Shown one piece after another: positions 59,633-64,000 of a stretch of 64,000 nt of DNA. The number at the start of each line of letters is the position of its first letter. The stretch's first letter is position 1. The DNA comes from Polyodon spathula (lineage: Eukaryota; Chordata; Actinopteri; Acipenseriformes; Polyodontidae), in NCBI RefSeq assembly GCF_017654505.1, contig NC_054538.1, positions 48,523,489-48,587,488 of the forward strand, read 5' to 3'. The position numbers and the translations under genes were made by a program. A model generated the notes under the pieces. It did not search any database. It was not told the DNA's origin and saw only the letters and a list, made by a program, of their open reading frames with translations.

Positions 59633-60366
59633 CAGTGGCTGTCAAAAGTATTCACCCTCTTGGACTTTTCCACATTTTTTATTGTGTTACAACATGGAAT
59701 CAAAATGGATTTAATTAGGAGTTTTTGTCACTGATCAACACAAAAGTCCATAATGTCAAAACGAAAAATAAAATCTACAAATTGTTCTAAATTAATTACA
59801 AATATAAAAACAGAAAATAATTGATTGCATAAGTATTCACCACCTTGAGTCAATATTTGGTAGAGGTACCTTTGGCAGCAATTACAGCTATTTGGATAAG
59901 TCTCTATCAGCTTTGCACATCTGGACACTGCAATTTTTGCCACTTCTTCTTTGCAAGATTGCTCAAGCTCTGTCAAATTGGATGGGGACCTTTGGTGAAC
60001 AGCAATTTCCGACTCTTTCCACATATTCTCAATTGGATTGAGGTCTGGGCTTTGACTGGGCCACTCCAGGACATTGACCTTGTTGTTTTTAAGCCACTCC
60101 AGTGTGGCTTTGGCTGTATGTTTGGGGTCATTGTCCTGCTGGAAGATGAATCCCAGGTCTCTTGCAGACTTCAGCAGGTTTTCCTCCAGGATTTTTGTAT
60201 TTATAATTAATTTAGAACAATTCGTAGATTTTATTTTTCACTTTGACATTATGGACTTTTTTGTGTTGATCGGTGGCAAAATCTCCTAATTAAATCCATT
60301 TTGATTCCATGTTGTAACACAATAAAATGTGGAAAAGTCCAAGGTGAGTGAATACGAGAGCCACTG
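59633..60366 (-). mobile_element. Tc1-type transposon, internally deleted (734 bp, family 6)
   Basis: Ends CAGTGGCTGTCAAAAGTATT and, inverted, CAGTGGCTCTCGTATTCACT. Inverted similarity then continues for about 125 bp (TTGGACTTTTCCACATTTT, GTGTTACAACATGGAATCAA, AGTCCATAATGTCAAA). TA flanks at 59631-59632 and 60367-60368. Inside, the minus strand retains only the C-terminal transposase ([33 protein letters not shown]) and part of the catalytic core; the DNA-binding half is deleted. Confidence 0.88.
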
Positions 60367-60369
60367 TAA

Positions 60370-63240
60370 ATACATTTACCAGTGCTGCTGGGCAATGTCC
60401 CCCCTTCCTGACTTGTATATATCATTGATTCTTTCTGAATACTTTAAACCCGCCCCAACTACTCCACCTGCAAGATTTAAAATGAGATTACAATCAGGAT
60501 GGAAACTTGTTAGCTGTATTTAAAGCTGTATTACAGTTAAGATACGGAAGATTTAAAACCGAATTGTGGCGAAATGTACAAAAATGCCTACACACTAAAA
60601 CCCCAGAATAATGTGCCCGTGACCAGAAAAAAACTATTTACATAAAACTCAAATACCTAAAAATAAGCACCGAAAAATACAATTAATAAAACCAGAAAAA
60701 CAGAAGCCCTAGTTATAGTCAAATGCATCTAATAGAAGCTGAAGAAAAAAAAAAGGCTAAAAGCCATTCTTACAAATGACGAAAGTATTCTCTTTGGTAT
60801 CACTGGGCAGCAATACCATTGCAATATCTGGAATTGAAATGTCATCCTGCAGGCAAGAGCTACGTTCTCTTTCCTGGCAGTGCCAGCTGCTTTTATAAAG
60901 GTTTAGTGTGCTTTCAGGTTAAGCAAACACATGCAGCACCTGATCAATATCTCTGTCTTACCTGACCTTGTCGTCTTAAAGTAACATTTCTGTGATGGCA
61001 TTGCATCTCAATGTGTTGAAATGCAGAACGTAGGTTCAAATAAAAACTGAAGTCACATCAGACACATGAACAACAAAAGGCAGACAACAACTGCGCAAAC
61101 AGCTTTTCAATGTTTCACTTTTTATTATTTTAAGTCTATTTAGGGCAAATTAATGGTTCATATATGGCTCGCTGAGCTCTTCTATTTCTGCCTTGTATTT
61201 GAAAGGTGATGTATCCCATTTAAAACTGATAAAGGGTTTAGTAATATGTGATAGAAGCAGGTACAACCAAAATGCAACAAAACGAATGTGTGTAAACATG
61301 CAACATGTTTTAATGAATAATTAAGAAATTTGTAAATGTAGTCTGGTTAAATTTGCTTTTTCTCTCTCTTTCCCCGTTAACTGTATAGTATATTTTTTTT
61401 GGTTTTGTACAGTAGCAACCAAACCAAAAGGGTTTAAAAGGTTTAGTGAATGGATTAAGAAAATGAATTAGTTTGGAATTGTGCCTAGTTCTTAAAATAG
61501 TCTAACCCTGATAATGTTTTCATTTTGGACAGACCAGAACGCTAATGACTATTTTATTTTTTTATTTATTTTAATTCCTGTTATTTTTAAGTAACCCTGC
61601 TGTAGATAAACTTATAACACTGACAGTAATCTGAAGGACATTGTTGCTTGACCTTCGCAAGCACGATATGAATATTTTAGTATGGACAGGAAATGCAAAC
61701 TGCAGCAGGAGTTAGTGCAGCCTCATATCAATATGCAAACAATACGCTGTAAAGCACTGTTCACTAGACCAAGCCCCTTGTACCACACAGAGCGTGCAGC
61801 AGGATACTCGTCCTTCTGCATTCAGCAAGTAACTTCATATCTTTATTGAAAAGTGATTTGGGTTTGTGAAGAATCAATGTTTTGGAACCGGAGGAAGGTC
61901 TGAAGCACTCATACTGTGCAATGTTAGAATGTAAAAGGGATGGTAGTTCACTTGGGTTCTGAGGACTCTCTGGAAGGTGGTGTTGGCTGCACACCCCAGG
62001 ACCGTGGAAATGGACTCTGGCAGTATATCTGCTGCCAGAAATGGGATCATGTCTCCCCCTTCTTATGTAGGTGTTCACAACTTTAACTGTTCTCCTCTCA
62101 GGGAGAGGGAGGGGCTTTAATTGTGCTTCAGTTTTCACACTGAAATGTATTTTATTTACAGAGTTGCAGTGCATTGTTTTAATAAGCAGGTGCTGGTATT
62201 TATTCAGAAAGAAAGGTTGCAGTGTAGATCTGCAAACTGTCTTGGTAACTACTGTGATGAAAGTTAAATAGAATGCAAGCTCAATATGTTAGGTTGGTTT
62301 TGGAAGCTTATGAATTTGTGATGCACATTGATTAAAACGGTTCAGCAATTTGAAAGGAAGAATGCAGAAAGTGTTTTATACTGCAAAATAACTCAGAAAC
62401 TATTCTGCCAATAGGTCAAGATTATATACTGCTGACATTTCTACACAGTACATTCAGTCAGATTTGAGTTAATTTTCTGGATTGTCCATTATTTAATAAA
62501 TAGTTTGTATTGGGTGTAGATCTAGTGCTTTCTGTTCAGATAGTTGCTGTACATATTGCATTTATTTAAAAATAAATGGTGACTAAAGTTGCCATCAGAT
62601 ATGGAAAGAAAGCTGTATTATTAAACAAAGAAACATGTTTCTCCACTGTTGAGATACAAACAATCCAATATTTACATTTCAGTAAGAAAATTGACCATCG
62701 GGGGCAGGGGCGGGCAGGACAATAACAATGTTGACATACAAATGCTAATACAGTAAATACTTTCATGCTTTGCCCTGGGAACATTATAAAACTAATTTAA
62801 AGATCAGTGTTGTAGCAAGAATCAAATGCAGTCTAGATTTAAAAATCGATATAGATTGCATGGGAAGGTAGGGAAGTATAGCCTTTGGTGCCTTTGTAGT
62901 TTAAAAAAAATACAGTTTAATAAGTTGCATTAAACAAGTATTTCAGCCTGAAAAATTGGGTGGAACTAAAAATGTGCCCTCAGTGTGACCTGAGCTCCCT
63001 GCTTGTATTAGAGGAATTTGTGCATTTGCGGTAGACAGTGGTATTTAGACACACACACACTATGTGGTGTTGTTATTAAATAATGTTTACATTTTTTGCT
63101 TTTGTCAATGTCTTTGCTGTTGTAGGCTTTTATACCAGTGTCTCCCCACACAATATTTAACCTCTTGTCTGCTGAGGCCCTTTTGATGCTCTGAACTACA
63201 AATCTTTTGTGATTTTGGGAGTCAGCTGTTTTGCACCAAA
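60370..63240. other. Intronic DNA, nothing recognised
   Basis: Chance frames, including 61764-62174 on the minus strand (136 codons), which shows no recognisable family. Confidence 0.4.
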
Positions 63241-63244
63241 ATTA

Positions 63245-64000
63245 CTATATATTTGCTGTGCAGAAGTCTTAGACATGTTGCATTTTTCTACTTTATGCAT
63301 TATCAGCACCAACTATTTACTCAAAGCCTCCACTAGTATTTGCTTCTTTTATAACAACCTTGACTTGCATAAGGAAGAGTGAAACAGCTCGCATCACTTG
63401 GTTTTCAAGGTGTGATATCCGAAGCATAATCAACAAGTACTGAGAAACATCATCTGTAGTTGACAAACCCAGGACTGGAAGACCCAAAAAGCTGTCTAAC
63501 AAGGATGGGCAACACTTGAAGATAATCTCCTTAAGGAATAGAAAGAAGACAAGCGTTAAATTGACAACAGAACAGGCAGAAGGCACAGGTATCACTGTCC
63601 ATCCATCAGCAGTCCAAAGCACCTTTGACCATTGTTCCATAGTCCATGCTCTTGTGCATATTTTAGCCTTTTAGTCTGCTTCCCCTTCCTTAACAGATGT
63701 ACTCTTACTGCAACACATCCTTTAAATTCTGATTTCAAGAGTGACCTTTGTACTGTTGATTTGATGGACAGTGACACCTGTGCCTTCTGCCAGTTCTGTT
63801 CAATTCAATGTTTGTCTTCTTTCTATTCCTTAAGGATATTATCTTCAAGTATTGCTCATCCATGTTAGAGTGTTGCGAACTATTTCACTCAATGTTTTTC
63901 CTTCTTTATGCAAGTCAAGGTTGTTATAATAGTAGAAATCACTAGTGGATACATTAATAGTTAGTTGAGGCACCTTTAGCAATAATAACCTCTTTTAAAT
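63245..64000. mobile_element. Rearranged foldback Tc1-like transposon (family 4, copy 2), runs off the window
   Basis: The left end GTGCAGAAGTCTTAGACATG resembles a Tc1-family terminus. Left arm 63331-63605 codes (plus) for the N-terminal transposase part (LKIISLRNRKKTS-like, EGTGITVHPSAVQ). The central part codes (minus) for RSLLKSEFKGCVAVRVHLLR and KQTKRLKYAQEH. The right arm 63755-63957 is a second N-terminal part in inverted orientation. Shared words such as ATAACAACCTTGACTTGCAT confirm the arms. The right terminus lies beyond the window. Confidence 0.75.

Noticed and set aside
61764..62174. 136-codon minus-strand frame
   Set aside because: No recognised motif; composition not convincingly coding.

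Overview
This window looks like intronic DNA from a ray-finned fish, carrying two coding exons of one host gene in a dense mix of mobile-element remains. The two exons (35668-35833 and 42457-42634, + strand) encode nearly all of the EVH1 domain of ENAH/Mena, the Ena/VASP actin regulator. Both have proper splice sites and compatible phases. Everything left of 35668 is therefore read as ENAH intron 1, 35834-42456 as intron 2, and 42635 to the end as part of intron 3. No further ENAH exon, no other host gene and no structural RNA gene could be recognised.

The repeat content suggests a non-teleost ray-finned fish, most likely a sturgeon or paddlefish. The CR1-type LINE with a TTCTTATG-repeat 3' tail occurs at least eight times here, and its 3' end is familiar to me from sturgeon sequence. 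That is recall plus inference, not a database result.

Layout. 1-7800: poly-G tract, a probable DIRS-type remnant with GC-rich degenerate repeats, and a piggyBac-type TTAA-flanked MITE. 7.9-9.1 kb: a non-autonomous transposon with about 200-bp inverted repeats. 9.1-10.6 kb: the CR1 copy with the longest intact reading frame (412 aa). 10.6-22 kb: a duplicated 480-bp repeat, a hAT-like MITE, a CORE-type tRNA SINE, an L2-like LINE relic and a solo LTR. 22-30.9 kb: Tc1/mariner and CR1 fragments and two solo LTRs with perfect 5-bp target duplications. 31.2-34.6 kb: a decayed LINE of the restriction-like-endonuclease group. 35.3-44.1 kb: the ENAH exons with nearby MITEs, Tc1 and CR1 copies. 44.6-48.7 kb: microsatellites, Tigger/pogo fragments with a nested SINE, and a 37-bp minisatellite. 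51-64 kb: poly-G tracts, a full-length Tc1 element, a deleted Tc1 relative, a long CR1 copy and a rearranged foldback Tc1 derivative.

No undescribed multi-gene system is visible. The most interesting signals are structural. Inverted CR1 segments bracket ENAH exon 3, an arrangement known to favour exon circularisation or skipping. A Tc1 derivative has amplified in an internally inverted, foldback form. A tRNA-like sequence sits inside 14-bp inverted repeats. Poly-G tracts lie next to transposon ends or hairpins. All alignments were made by eye, so boundaries are good to a few bases only where a target duplication is quoted.
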